A DNA stretch of 26,595 nt from Treponema sp. (GTDB lineage: Bacteria; Spirochaetota; Spirochaetia; Treponematales; Breznakiellaceae). The translations under genes and the position numbers were made by a program. Each line of letters opens with the position of its first letter. Within the stretch, counting starts at the first letter, position 1. The notes under the pieces are model-generated. The model had not been told where the DNA came from, searched no databases, and saw nothing but the letters and a program-made list of their open reading frames with translations. The DNA is taken from the NCBI GenBank assembly GCA_031266095.1, contig JAISBR010000052.1, forward strand, positions 1 through 26,595, read 5' to 3'. Shown here one piece after another: positions 5,419 through 13,490 of this stretch.

Positions 5419-7231
5419 GCCGGCCCTCCCCGCTGGACCCCGCCGTGCCGGCGAGGCCTTCGCCCAATTGCTGTAAGGCCGCCATGCGGGCGTAAAAGCC
5501 CCCGGCGGCGGCAAGTCCGGCGGGACTGCCGAACTCGGCGATCCGCCCTTTGTCAAGAACCAGTACCTTGTCCGCGTAGCGGAGCGTTGAAACCCGGTGA
5601 GAAACGATGATGGTTGTCCGTGAACCGTTCCGGCCCTTCCGCTCACCCAGCAGCGCCTCGAGAATGTTCCGTTCCGTTTCGGCGTCCACCGAGGAAAGGG
5701 AATCGTCAAGGATAAGGAACTCGGCGTCCATAATCAGCGCCCTGGCAACAGCGACCCGCTGCTTCTGTCCTCCCGAAAGGGTCAGTCCCCGTTCGCCGAC
5801 GAGGGTTTCCCGGCCCTGATTGAGAGCCGCAAGGTCTTTTTCGAGTGACGCGGACGCTGCCGCTTTCCGCTGTTCCTCCTCTTTCGGAGAGTCCATCCCG
5901 TAGCTTATATTATTCGTGATTGAATCTGAAAAAAGGTAACTATCCTGGGGGCTTACCGCGAAAAGCGCCCTCAGTTCCTTCAAGGGCCACTCCCGCACGT
6001 CCAGGCCAAACACCAGTGTTGTTCCCGCCGGAGGATCTATCATCCTGGTAAAAGTTTTGACGAGGGTGGACTTTCCCGAACCGGTGCGCCCCATGATCCC
6101 CAGCCATTCCCCGCGGTTAACGGTAAAGCTGATGTTATCCAGGGCCGGCCCGCCTTCGTTATAGGAAAAGACAAGATTGCGGACTTCAAGCGCGGGAACT
6201 GTGGAACGCTCAATCACCGCGGTCAGCGGACGCTCAGGGTCCCGAATAGAAGGAATGGTCCTGAGCACATCGTTCACCCGGTTCAGGCTCACCGCGCCCC
6301 GCTGGATCATGTTCACCATAAAGCCCGCGCCCATGAGGGGCCATATCAGCATGTTCAGATAACGGAACAAAGCGACCAGGCTTCCGGGACTCATGAAGCC
6401 TGTTATCACCCGCATACCGCCGATAACGAGCATGATAATGATGGTAAGCTCTGAGAGGAAGGTTACAAAGGGAAAGAAAAAACCGAAGAGCCGCACCAGT
6501 TCCATATTGGCCTTACGGTAATCATCATTGGTATCGGCGAATTTTTTGACGAACCACCATTCTTTTACAAATGATTTTATAACCCTGATCCCGGCGAAGG
6601 TTTCCTGGGCCGTATCGCTCATCCTTGAGTAGGCTTCCTGGGCGGCTCTGAATTTTTTACCGACCGCGCCGCCAAAGAGGAGGATCAGCACCGTAATCAG
6701 GGGCAGCGGAATGACGGAAAAGAGGGCGGACCGGGCGTCCTGGATAAACATAATGATCAGGATGCTGGAGGCCATGACCACAGAATCAACTAACGCCACC
6801 AGTCCCATGCCAATGGCCATGCGCACCGCGTTGAGATCATTGATTGATCGGGCCATAAGATCGCCGATCTTGTTTTTCTGGTAAAAATCCCAGGAAAGGG
6901 TTTGGAGGTGATCAAACAGTTTTTCGCGTAACTCGGTTTCAATACGGCGGGATGAACCGTGTATAAAATAGCGCCACAGGAAACGGCCCAGTGAGATCAG
7001 CCCCATAATGGCGACCATCCAGAAGGCAAGAAACAGTATTTCTCTCCATTCAAAAACGCCGGAGCTGATCATGTCCACCGCCCGCCTGATAAACTGGGGA
7101 ATGATTATCTGGGCGGCATCCACCGCGATAAGGCAGACCAAACCCCAGAAGTAGCGCCAGCGGTAACGGGCAAGATAGGGCAGCAGGGATTTGTATTCAC
7201 TCAGGGGAGTTTTAGTCTTCTCATCTTTCAT
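5411..7231 (-). CDS. ABC exporter half-transporter with degenerate ATP site (606 aa)
   Basis: Standard layout: six TM segments in residues about 25-320, ATPase domain from about 345. Walker A is GRTGSGKST (381-389), signature LSGGQ (485-489), switch His545. Walker B reads FLILDD, so the catalytic Glu is replaced by Asp510. That change is characteristic of the degenerate half of heterodimeric exporters such as TM287 of TM287/288, where this site binds ATP but hydrolyses poorly. The next gene encodes a half-transporter with an intact Glu, which fits a one-active-site heterodimer. The start overlaps the stop of the preceding gene (ATGA), and the end overlaps the partner's start by 8 bases, so all three are coupled. 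The C-terminal tail (about 590-606) is Gly-rich. Substrate cannot be told. Confidence 0.92.
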   Translation of the reverse strand: MKDEKTKTPLSEYKSLLPYLARYRWRYFWGLVCLIAVDAAQIIIPQFIRRAVDMISSGVFEWREILFLAFWMVAIMGLISLGRFLWRYFIHGSSRRIETELREKLFDHLQTLSWDFYQKNKIGDLMARSINDLNAVRMAIGMGLVALVDSVVMASSILIIMFIQDARSALFSVIPLPLITVLILLFGGAVGKKFRAAQEAYSRMSDTAQETFAGIRVIKSFVKEWWFVKKFADTNDDYRKANMELVRLFGFFFPFVTFLSELTIIIMLVIGGMRVITGFMSPGSLVALFRYLNMLIWPLMGAGFMVNMIQRGAVSLNRVNDVLRTIPSIRDPERPLTAVIERSTVPALEVRNLVFSYNEGGPALDNISFTVNRGEWLGIMGRTGSGKSTLVKTFTRMIDPPAGTTLVFGLDVREWPLKELRALFAVSPQDSYLFSDSITNNISYGMDSPKEEEQRKAAASASLEKDLAALNQGRETLVGERGLTLSGGQKQRVAVARALIMDAEFLILDDSLSSVDAETERNILEALLGERKGRNGSRTTIIVSHRVSTLRYADKVLVLDKGRIAEFGSPAGLAAAGGFYARMAALQQLGEGLAGTAGSSGEGRHG

Positions 7232-8055
7232 ATTGATATACCGGATTTTTTCAGGTACATTTCTTCCTGTTTTCGCACATCCGCTTCCAGTTTTATGGAC
7301 CAGATTTCCAGCTTCTTTTTTACTGTCTCCGCTTCATCCCGATCCCCCAGTACCACATGAAGCCGCCGTAAAGCGGACAGGAAGGCGATTCCCTGCTTAA
7401 AATCGTCGATCCGGCTGGTGGAAAGCTCATATTTTTCCCGGTAGCGGGCCGCGGCCTGCACGAGGAGTTTCTTTATCAGCCGCAGGTAATAGACTGTGGG
7501 TTCATAATCCGGGGAATGGGGTTCGGAATTCATAATCGCGCTGCGGAGATCGATGGTGTTCTTCGCCGCCGCCGCGTAACGGCCCTCCAGTTCCACAAAG
7601 GCCCATTTCCATTTGGTATTATCCCCGTAGGCGTTTTCCAGCAGCTGAATAGTCAAGCCCATCTTTCTGATCAAAAGGTAGCGCTCGGCGACACTAACCG
7701 ATTCGATTGCGGCTAATTTTTCCTCATAGTCGGAAAAGGGAGCGTCAACCTGGGTACCGACTACTTCCTCAAGGTAGATGAGGCCCTTATACAGGGATTT
7801 TCTCCCATCGTTCAGGGCATCCTCGTTTTTTACTTTGAGTACCGCTCGGGAAATCCCGTCAATGATGATACAATTCGATACGAGGTTGAGCATTTCATCC
7901 ACCAGGGAAAACCGCTTAAACGCCGCCCCTGTGGAATCTGTTTTAATCGTGGTGAGGACGCTTTTTTCACGGCATAAGAGTACGTCGGACGCCGTCTTAT
8001 ATTTCTTTGTCTTTTCGATATACCTGCGGCGTTCTTCGTTGGAAATTTTCGCCAT
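7228..8055 (-). CDS. Conserved hypothetical protein, helical, cytoplasmic (275 aa)
   Basis: I do not recognise the family. The protein has no signal peptide or membrane segment and appears almost entirely alpha-helical, with many charged residues. Residues about 5-25 are Lys/Arg-rich and the last ~45 form a Lys/Glu-rich probable coiled coil. No catalytic motif is visible. The start ATG at 8055 has AGGAGC upstream, 25 bases after the recN stop, and the gene ends in an ATGA overlap with the first ABC half-transporter, so it is co-translated with it. This placement allows a role alongside the exporter or simple co-regulation, but nothing in the sequence decides between these. Confidence 0.7.
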   Translation of the reverse strand: MAKISNEERRRYIEKTKKYKTASDVLLCREKSVLTTIKTDSTGAAFKRFSLVDEMLNLVSNCIIIDGISRAVLKVKNEDALNDGRKSLYKGLIYLEEVVGTQVDAPFSDYEEKLAAIESVSVAERYLLIRKMGLTIQLLENAYGDNTKWKWAFVELEGRYAAAAKNTIDLRSAIMNSEPHSPDYEPTVYYLRLIKKLLVQAAARYREKYELSTSRIDDFKQGIAFLSALRRLHVVLGDRDEAETVKKKLEIWSIKLEADVRKQEEMYLKKSGISI

Positions 8056-8080
8056 TACCCGCTCCTGGAAAAACGCCGTT

Positions 8081-9844
8081 TTAACGGCGCATGCCGTATT
8101 TTAAAATTAAATCGTCCGCATGGGCAAGCGCCGCGTCCCCGGCGTCACCCGCCAACATCCGGGCAATTTCTTTTCTTCTTCCCTCGGCGCTTAAGGGACC
8201 CACGCCGGTAAAAGTCCTGCCCCCTTCAGTCCGCTTTTCTACCTTAAAATGATTATCCGCCCGAACCGCTATGCTGGCAAGATGGGTAACGCAGAAAATC
8301 TGTTTTATTTCTCCGATCTTGGCAAGGTATTCCCCCACAGCCAGGGCCACTTCCCCGCCAATCCCGGTATCAATTTCATCAAACACCAGGGTCTCAATGC
8401 TGTCGGCGGGACCGTTATTACCGGTGGACAGAATCGTTTTAATCGCCAGCATCACACGGGAAAGCTCGCCACCCGAGGCTATGCGGGCCAGGTCTTTGAG
8501 TGGTTCTCCGGTGTTGGCGGAAATAAGGAATTCAACATCCTCCGCGCCCCAGGGACCGCAGACAAGGCTGGTCTGGCCGCATCCGGCCTGAGCCGCGGGT
8601 TCCCGGCTCTTGGGCAGAATATTCGCCGAAAACCGGGCGTTGGGCATACCGAGGTGCGTAAGTATCCCGGTGATCCGCTCCCCCAATGCAGCCGAAGCGG
8701 AGATCCGCTTGCGCCGCAGCACCGAGGCCTTGGCTGAAATATCCTTTTCCAGGGCGACGATTTCCGCCTTGAGCTTTTCCCGGGTTTCCCCCGCGCCGGA
8801 AAGGGCCTCAATTTCGGCGTCCGCCTGGACCTTATAGGCCAGGATCGCCTCTTCAGCGCCGGAGGCCGCTGTTTCCCCCCGGTTTCCGCCCGCGCCGTAT
8901 TTTTTTTTCAGTTTATACAACAGGGCAAGGCGTTCATCCACTTCCTCAAGCCGCCGGGGATCGCTGGTTAAATTGTCCCGGTAGCTGCGAAATTCCCCGG
9001 CAATATCTTCGGCCTCATAATACATATCCTCAAGCCGTTTCTGAATTTTCCCCAGTTCCGAGTCAATCCCGGCGGCGTTGTCCAGGGCGCCTCTGACGCG
9101 GCGGGCAAGGCCCAGCACCGAGTACTCATCGTCAAACAGGGAATTGGCTGCGGTATTTACAAAGCCGGCGAGTTTCTCAAAATCCGAAAGCCGCTGGGCC
9201 TCGTTTTCCAGTTCCCGAATCTCTCCGATTCGCGGCGCGGCCCTGGTAATTTCCTGCACCGCGTAATTTAAAAGTTCCAGCCGCTCTTCACGGTCCCGCT
9301 CGGAACTGAGTGAGGCTTCCATGATTTTACGCTTTTCCGCGAGCGCGGTGAATACATTGTTATACGCAGCGGCTTCTTCCTCAAGGCCGGCAAACCGATC
9401 AAGGTAGCGGCGGTGGCTTTCCTTGCGGAGCAGGGACTCGTGATTGTGCTGGCCGTGGAGGTCAAAGAGGATCCCCATGAAATCCGCGAGGTCCGTCCTG
9501 GTCGTGGGTACGTTCTGGATGTAGATGGAACTCCGGCCGCTGGCCTTGATGCTTCGGCGGATGATAACCGTATCTTCATCACTGGCGATATCCCGGCTTT
9601 GCAGCCAGTCAAAGACTTCCCGGTTATTTTTGTTTACCGACACCACTGCGGAAACACTGGCTTCCTCTGCGCCGGTACGGATCACGTCGGTCTCAGCTTT
9701 GCCGCCCATGAGGAAACTCAAGGAACCCACGATAATTGATTTTCCCGCGCCGGTCTCGCCGGTCAGGACATTAAGACCGTCACGGAAAGAAAGAGAAATT
9801 GAATCGATGAGAGCGTAATTTCTGATGGACAATTCCTCAAGCAT
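8081..9844 (-). CDS. recN: DNA repair protein RecN
   Basis: An SMC-like ATPase acting in double-strand-break repair and recombination. It opens with LEELSIRNYALID and has Walker A GETGAGKS (29-36), a GQHNHESLL segment typical of RecN, long coiled-coil arms, a signature ASGGELSRVMLAIK and Walker B LVFDEID (486-492) in the C-terminal head. At 587 residues it is slightly longer than E. coli RecN (553); a Gly/Ala-rich stretch in the second arm accounts for part of this. The start ATG at 9844 has GGAGG five bases upstream and overlaps the nadK stop by 8 bases; an upstream reading to 9889 would lie inside nadK. nadK-recN adjacency is common in bacteria. A short CGCCGTT/AACGGCG hairpin straddles the stop codon (8074-8089). 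Confidence 0.95.
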   Translation of the reverse strand: MLEELSIRNYALIDSISLSFRDGLNVLTGETGAGKSIIVGSLSFLMGGKAETDVIRTGAEEASVSAVVSVNKNNREVFDWLQSRDIASDEDTVIIRRSIKASGRSSIYIQNVPTTRTDLADFMGILFDLHGQHNHESLLRKESHRRYLDRFAGLEEEAAAYNNVFTALAEKRKIMEASLSSERDREERLELLNYAVQEITRAAPRIGEIRELENEAQRLSDFEKLAGFVNTAANSLFDDEYSVLGLARRVRGALDNAAGIDSELGKIQKRLEDMYYEAEDIAGEFRSYRDNLTSDPRRLEEVDERLALLYKLKKKYGAGGNRGETAASGAEEAILAYKVQADAEIEALSGAGETREKLKAEIVALEKDISAKASVLRRKRISASAALGERITGILTHLGMPNARFSANILPKSREPAAQAGCGQTSLVCGPWGAEDVEFLISANTGEPLKDLARIASGGELSRVMLAIKTILSTGNNGPADSIETLVFDEIDTGIGGEVALAVGEYLAKIGEIKQIFCVTHLASIAVRADNHFKVEKRTEGGRTFTGVGPLSAEGRRKEIARMLAGDAGDAALAHADDLILKYGMRR

Positions 9845-10739
9845 TACCGCCTCCGTCATCATTGCCCAAGCCGCTTCCCGACCAGGCAAGTTTGGTACGG
9901 AGCGCCGAATAATAAGAGCGCCGATCTGCGGAAATCAAGAGAGCCTGCCGTGACGCCTGCTGTACAATGATCCGGTCTTCCGGCTCCAGGTCAAAGATAT
10001 CCTGTCCGTCAACGGTCAGCAGCACTCCACTCCGCTGTTCTTGAGCGACGGTAATAATCAGCGCCGGCCTTGCCGGCAGCACCAGAGACCGGTTGGACAG
10101 GGTAAAGGGACAGATGGGGCATATAATCAGGGCTTCCATCTCGGGGTCCAGTATCGGACCGCCGGCGGCCATGGAATAGGCGGTGGAACCGGTGGCTGTG
10201 GCGATAATAAGACCGTCGGAACGGTAAAAGCCCAGCTCGGTATACTCACCGGGAACAATCTCGGAATGTACATCCAGTTTGATGAGTTTAGCTATCCCCG
10301 AGGCGGAAATAACCGCGTCATTGAGAAAAATGTTCCTCACCACCGTATCGCCCCGGCGTTTCACCGAAAGCTCCAGCATGCAGCGCCGGGAAAGGCAGGC
10401 CGTTCCCCTCAGCCATTGTTCAAAAACCGCCGGCCACTCGCTGTACCGTACCCCGGCAATAAAACCCAGCGTACCCAGGTTCACCGGCAGAATAGGCGTC
10501 CCCGTATCGGCCAGACTTCGGGCGGTATAAAGCACCGTTCCGTCCCCACCCAGGCTGAAAGCGATATCCCACTCCCCTTCCGGAGAGCGTCCCGGTTTGC
10601 CCTCAAAGGGAAAAACCGTCACTGCGATGCCGCGGTCTTCCAGGTCCCGCCGTATTTCCTCCACTATGAGAGCGGAATTTTCCTTGTGAAGATTGACGAA
10701 TAACACCGCCCGCTTAATAGGGACGCGTCCTTCAGCCAT
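9837..10739 (-). CDS. nadK: NAD kinase
   Basis: Phosphorylates NAD to NADP with ATP (or polyphosphate), the only known route to NADP. The family motifs are in order: GGDGT (64-68, with catalytic Asp66), NLGTLGFI (87-94), Asn140-Asp141 in FLNDAVI, and GSTAYSMAAGGP (184-195). The C-terminal LRTKLAWSG resembles the conserved R-T-x-L-x-W tail. Length (300) is normal. The start ATG at 10739 lies 13 bases after the preceding gene; the ribosome site is weak (AGGA about 8 bases upstream). The end overlaps recN by 8 bases, so the two are coupled. Confidence 0.95.
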   Translation of the reverse strand: MAEGRVPIKRAVLFVNLHKENSALIVEEIRRDLEDRGIAVTVFPFEGKPGRSPEGEWDIAFSLGGDGTVLYTARSLADTGTPILPVNLGTLGFIAGVRYSEWPAVFEQWLRGTACLSRRCMLELSVKRRGDTVVRNIFLNDAVISASGIAKLIKLDVHSEIVPGEYTELGFYRSDGLIIATATGSTAYSMAAGGPILDPEMEALIICPICPFTLSNRSLVLPARPALIITVAQEQRSGVLLTVDGQDIFDLEPEDRIIVQQASRQALLISADRRSYYSALRTKLAWSGSGLGNDDGGGNA

Positions 10740-10752
10740 GCCGCGTCCTGCC

Positions 10753-11847
10753 TTAGGGAAGGGTCATAATGAGTTTTGATACCCGTTCCACTTCCTCGGA
10801 ACGGAGCCTGGGGTACAGGGGAAAGAGCACAGTCCGCAGCGAAAAGGAATAAGCCGCCGGGCAGCGCCGTGAATCGCATATCCCCGCCCCCGCCGGAGTA
10901 CTCTCAAAGGCGCTTTCGACGACGATCTCTTTTTTACGGGCATAACCCACCACGTCTTTAAGCCCGGTTTCAAGCACCAGGGGAAAGGCATAATTATTAT
11001 ACTCCCCTTCTTCCAGCGGGATAAAGCGCTTGTGCTGGGTATGGCGGCTCGACTGGACGTAAACCCTGGCGATCTCATTCCGCCGTTCCATGTTCCGCGC
11101 CGTCTCTTTAAACTGAACAGCGGCCATAGCGGCGTTGATATCCGGCAGGCGATATTCACCGGGAATATCCGCGTAATTTCTCAGGACTGAGCCGTCACGC
11201 CGGTTCATGGCGAAAAGCAGAGCCCCGCCGCCGGAGGTGAGCATATCCCGCTCCTCAAGCCCCAGAATGGTGAAGATCCCCTGGACCCGATCTTTTGCGG
11301 CCGTAAGGCCTTCGTTTCCTTCTTTTTGTTCAGTTCCTTTCTTATTTTCCCCCACCCCGGCAAGAAAAATTCCATAACTTTGGGAAATATCCTCAATCAC
11401 CGGCAGGCCCAGTTCCGCTATGGAGGCGGTGTCAGGCGTGAAACCCAGGGTGTGGTGCAGCACGATACAGCGCGCCTTGACGCCTTCGTCTTTTTCAGCC
11501 AGAGCCTTTTCAACGGTCTCCCTGCTTATGCAGGGAACCGAAAGAGACACATCACAGTACAGCGGCATCAGGCGCAAATCCTCAATAACACGGGTATAGT
11601 AACAGGGAGATAACGCCGAAATGAGAACCCCCTGTCCATCCTCAAGGTCCAACGCTTTCAACGCCAGATACAGGGCGATAGCCGGACTCCGCAGGGCCAG
11701 GGCGTAATCAAAACGGAGATACTCCTTCGCGGTTTGAATCAAAAGCCGGGACCGTTCACCGGGCCCAATTTTATCCTCCACCATTGCCGTCAAAACCGCA
11801 TCCATCTCCTTCCGCCTGATGGTTGGAGAATAGACTTCAATTTTCAT
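10753..11847 (-). CDS. DegT/DnrJ/EryC1-fold protein lacking the PLP-binding lysine (364 aa)
   Basis: The fold of sugar aminotransferases is recognisable: an N-terminal helix-rich start, ALRSPAIALYLALKAL where family members bind the cofactor phosphate, LHHTLGF (130-136), and IEDISQSYG (151-159) with the Asp that contacts the PLP ring nitrogen. The active-site lysine normally sits a few residues before a Gly-rich GEGGA loop. Here the matching stretch reads GLEERDMLTSGGGAL, and the aligned position is Arg200, with no lysine nearby. The enzyme therefore cannot form the usual internal aldimine. It may be a non-catalytic or repurposed homologue (the dehydratase ColD shows that this fold can work without the lysine). 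A charged low-complexity insert (about 164-190) precedes the loop. It lies between cheW and nadK, with no sugar-biosynthesis genes nearby. Confidence 0.8.
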   Translation of the reverse strand: MKIEVYSPTIRRKEMDAVLTAMVEDKIGPGERSRLLIQTAKEYLRFDYALALRSPAIALYLALKALDLEDGQGVLISALSPCYYTRVIEDLRLMPLYCDVSLSVPCISRETVEKALAEKDEGVKARCIVLHHTLGFTPDTASIAELGLPVIEDISQSYGIFLAGVGENKKGTEQKEGNEGLTAAKDRVQGIFTILGLEERDMLTSGGGALLFAMNRRDGSVLRNYADIPGEYRLPDINAAMAAVQFKETARNMERRNEIARVYVQSSRHTQHKRFIPLEEGEYNNYAFPLVLETGLKDVVGYARKKEIVVESAFESTPAGAGICDSRRCPAAYSFSLRTVLFPLYPRLRSEEVERVSKLIMTLP

Positions 11848-11885
11848 GTGTTACCTGTCTTTAGAGTCTTGCGTTTAACAATTGC

Positions 11886-12356
11886 CTATCTTCGGAAGGC
11901 GGCAATTTTCTGTAGTTCTTTGGGGTTAAAGAGGTCCCTAATGTGCAGGATGATCAGATAGCCCTGTTCCTGACGAACCACTCCCTGAATATACTCCGCG
12001 CCAATACCTGAAAGCATCTGGGGCGGCGGCTGGATATTCTCCCTTTTTATGGTAACCACCCGGGAAATCCGGTCGATAATGACGCCCAGCTTCATTCCGT
12101 CAATATCAAGAATGATAAAACCTGAGAGTAATTCATCTTCCTCGGAAGTGAACAATTTTTTCAGGTGGAACCGCTTATGCAGGTTAATAATCGGTATTAT
12201 CTCACTTCTAAGGTTGAATATACCCTCTACATAAGCAGGGGCGTTAGGAATTGCCCGAATTGCCTGAACCCGGACAATTTCCTTGACATCCATGATATCA
12301 ATGCCATACAACTCCTGACCAAGTTGAAAAGTAACCAGTTGATTAGAATCAGCCAT
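11886..12356 (-). CDS. cheW: Chemotaxis coupling protein CheW
   Basis: A 156-residue single CheW domain, which links chemoreceptors to the CheA kinase in polar arrays. The sequence follows the family pattern: QLVTFQLGQELYGIDI near the N-terminus, VKEIVRV, AIPNAPAYVEGIFNLRSEIIPIINL, and the C-terminal VRQEQGYLIILHI. The start ATG at 12356 is preceded by a GGGGG-type ribosome site; a start six codons earlier would lie over that site. First gene of the long minus-strand operon, behind a promoter at 12530-12558 and a structured leader. No other chemotaxis gene is in the window, so it is likely an orphan copy or part of a dispersed set, as is common in motile spirochaetes. Confidence 0.94.
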   Translation of the reverse strand: MADSNQLVTFQLGQELYGIDIMDVKEIVRVQAIRAIPNAPAYVEGIFNLRSEIIPIINLHKRFHLKKLFTSEEDELLSGFIILDIDGMKLGVIIDRISRVVTIKRENIQPPPQMLSGIGAEYIQGVVRQEQGYLIILHIRDLFNPKELQKIAAFRR

Positions 12357-12375
12357 AAGAATCCCCCTGCACACC

Positions 12376-12431
12376 GGTAAGAATTTACGAAGCCTAAGAG
12401 AACTATGCGATTAAATCGCGGAATTCTTACC
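12376..12431 (-). other. Nested inverted repeats in the cheW 5' leader
   Basis: GGTAAGAATT (12376-12385) and its exact complement AATTCTTACC (12422-12431) enclose a second inverted repeat GCGATT-a-AATCGC (12407-12419). With transcription from the promoter at 12530-12558, this would fold in the leader RNA 20-75 bases before the cheW start, next to the ribosome site. There is no U-tract, so it is not a simple terminator. I recognise no known riboswitch. It could equally be a DNA operator. Confidence 0.5.
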
Positions 12432-12529
12432 CCGCAAAACTCCGTAAGGAAACCTCAATAATCGGGATTCCGTGTTATCATACAAAAACTACAAGTCCTA
12501 CCGACTCCCGAACACGTAATCCTTCTATT

Positions 12530-12558
12530 AGTATACCACTCTCAGGGGTTTAATTCAA
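12530..12558 (-). promoter_or_regulatory. Promoter of the cheW-to-ABC-exporter operon
   Basis: Minus-strand TTGAAT (12558-12553), a 17-base spacer and TATACT (12535-12530): five of six bases match consensus at each element. It predicts a leader of ~165 bases before cheW. It lies back to back with the plus-strand promoter at 12603-12632 in a gene-free stretch (12357-12678) that holds only these promoters and the leader structure. Confidence 0.72.
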
Positions 12559-12602
12559 GATACCGTTTATGGTTCGTTTTTTACGCGGCGCAATTCGGCA
12601 GG

Positions 12603-12632
12603 TTGACACGGGCCGGTATCTTGTTGTATTCT
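12603..12632 (+). promoter_or_regulatory. Promoter of the zinc-ribbon/rpsT/HU/lnt operon
   Basis: A perfect -35 TTGACA (12603-12608), an 18-base spacer and TATTCT (12627-12632). Transcription would begin near 12640, about 40 bases before the first start codon at 12679. Confidence 0.68.
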
Positions 12633-12678
12633 TCTTAATACATATATTTGAGGCCGGTTAACCGGCAAGGAGAGCGTT

Positions 12679-12849
12679 ATGGCCCAGGCCAGTAAAAACA
12701 GCCGTCTCACGAGCGCGACTCAGAAGTTTTTCTGTTCCTGCGGGGGCGAAATCAAGATGAAGACCCTCTTTGAGAACGGTAAAGTGAAAAATATCGCCGA
12801 ATGTGAAAAATGCAAGCGGCTCGAACGGCGTCCGTCGGATTTCAAGTAA
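12679..12849 (+). CDS. Small zinc-ribbon protein of unknown function (56 aa)
   Basis: A short gene with a strong AAGGAG ribosome site (12667-12672) seven bases before its ATG, and TAA stop 18 bases before rpsT. The product is basic and has Cys19-x-Cys21 and Cys42-x2-Cys45 separated by 20 residues, a four-cysteine arrangement that should bind one zinc ion as a ribbon. The residues between (KMKTLFENGKVKNIAE) look like a beta hairpin. It is the first gene of an operon with ribosomal protein S20 and HU, so a nucleic-acid or ribosome-linked role is a fair guess, but not shown. I do not know a named family. The ribosome site, promoter, operon position and cysteines all argue that the gene is real. 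Confidence 0.78.
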   Translation: MAQASKNSRLTSATQKFFCSCGGEIKMKTLFENGKVKNIAECEKCKRLERRPSDFK

Positions 12850-12867
12850 AGTTTTAGGGGGTTCCTT

Positions 12868-13143
12868 TTGGCAGGCAAGAGCAGTTCAGCGGAAAAAAGA
12901 CACCGGCAGAGCGAGGAGCGGCGACTCCGTAACAAGTCGGTAAGGAGCGCGGTCAGGACCAGCGCGAAAAAAGTGATGATCTTAGGTCAGAAAAAAGACA
13001 CGACAGGCGCCGAGGCGGCCTTGCGGGATATGATCAAAAAGATCGATACCGCAGCCCGGAAGGGTATTATCAAAAAAAACGCGGCGGCCCGCAAGAAATC
13101 GAGGATGCAGCGGTTTGTTAACGCCTTGAAAACGGCCCAGTAG
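12868..13143 (+). CDS. rpsT: 30S ribosomal protein S20
   Basis: Binds 16S rRNA early in small-subunit assembly. The 91-residue product is very basic and helical, with the S20 pattern SSAEKRHRQSEERRLRNKSV at the N-terminus (alternating Arg/Lys on long helices) and GIIKKNAAARKKSRM near the C-terminus. The start codon is TTG at 12868 (TTG-GCA-GGC), with AGGGGG upstream; no ATG is available nearby, and rpsT is known to use rare start codons in other bacteria. Rare initiation is associated with autoregulation of S20 in E. coli; whether that holds here is unknown. Confidence 0.93.
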   Translation: MAGKSSSAEKRHRQSEERRLRNKSVRSAVRTSAKKVMILGQKKDTTGAEAALRDMIKKIDTAARKGIIKKNAAARKKSRMQRFVNALKTAQ

Positions 13144-13160
13144 ACGTTCCGGTGAGGGTT

Positions 13161-13484
13161 ATGGCGGAAGAAAAAAAGTTTACCAAAGCCTACTTTGTGG
13201 ATGCTCTGTACGAAAAGACGGGAATGAAACGTAAGGATGTTCATACCCTCATTGATATGTTTCTCGATGAGATAAAGGACGCGCTGATACGCCGTCAGGT
13301 AATAGAGCTGCGGGGTTTGGGGACCTTTGAGGTGAAGATACGTAAGGCTCGCTCCAGGGTACACAATCCCCGGACAGGAGAGACCTTCGCCATCTGCCCC
13401 CACGGTTTTGTGGTATTCCGTTCCGGCAGGGAACTGAAACAGGACGTATGGAATATCGGCAACGATGTCATGTCCGTGAAATAA
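13161..13484 (+). CDS. HU/IHF-family DNA-binding protein
   Basis: A histone-like dimer that bends and packs DNA. The 107-residue product has the family core: TKAYFVDALYEKTGM at the N-terminus, LRGLGTFEVKIRKARSRVHN leading into the DNA-gripping arm (RVHNPRTGETF), then GFVVFRSGRELKQ. The arm Pro, which intercalates between bases in HU/IHF, is present in HNPRTG. The ATG at 13161 has GTGAGG immediately upstream; the GTG at 13152 is less likely because it is itself part of the ribosome site. It is slightly longer than the typical 90 residues, with an extra acidic N-terminus and a C-terminal tail. It sits between rpsT and lnt in one operon. Confidence 0.94.
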   Translation: MAEEKKFTKAYFVDALYEKTGMKRKDVHTLIDMFLDEIKDALIRRQVIELRGLGTFEVKIRKARSRVHNPRTGETFAICPHGFVVFRSGRELKQDVWNIGNDVMSVK

Positions 13485-13490
13485 CAGGCA

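Noticed and set aside
5419..5709. N-terminal extension of the second ABC half-transporter
   Set aside because: The extra residues lie inside the upstream ABC gene and are Arg/Pro-rich noise; the ATG at 5418 gives the expected N-terminus and an ATGGCTGA overlap.
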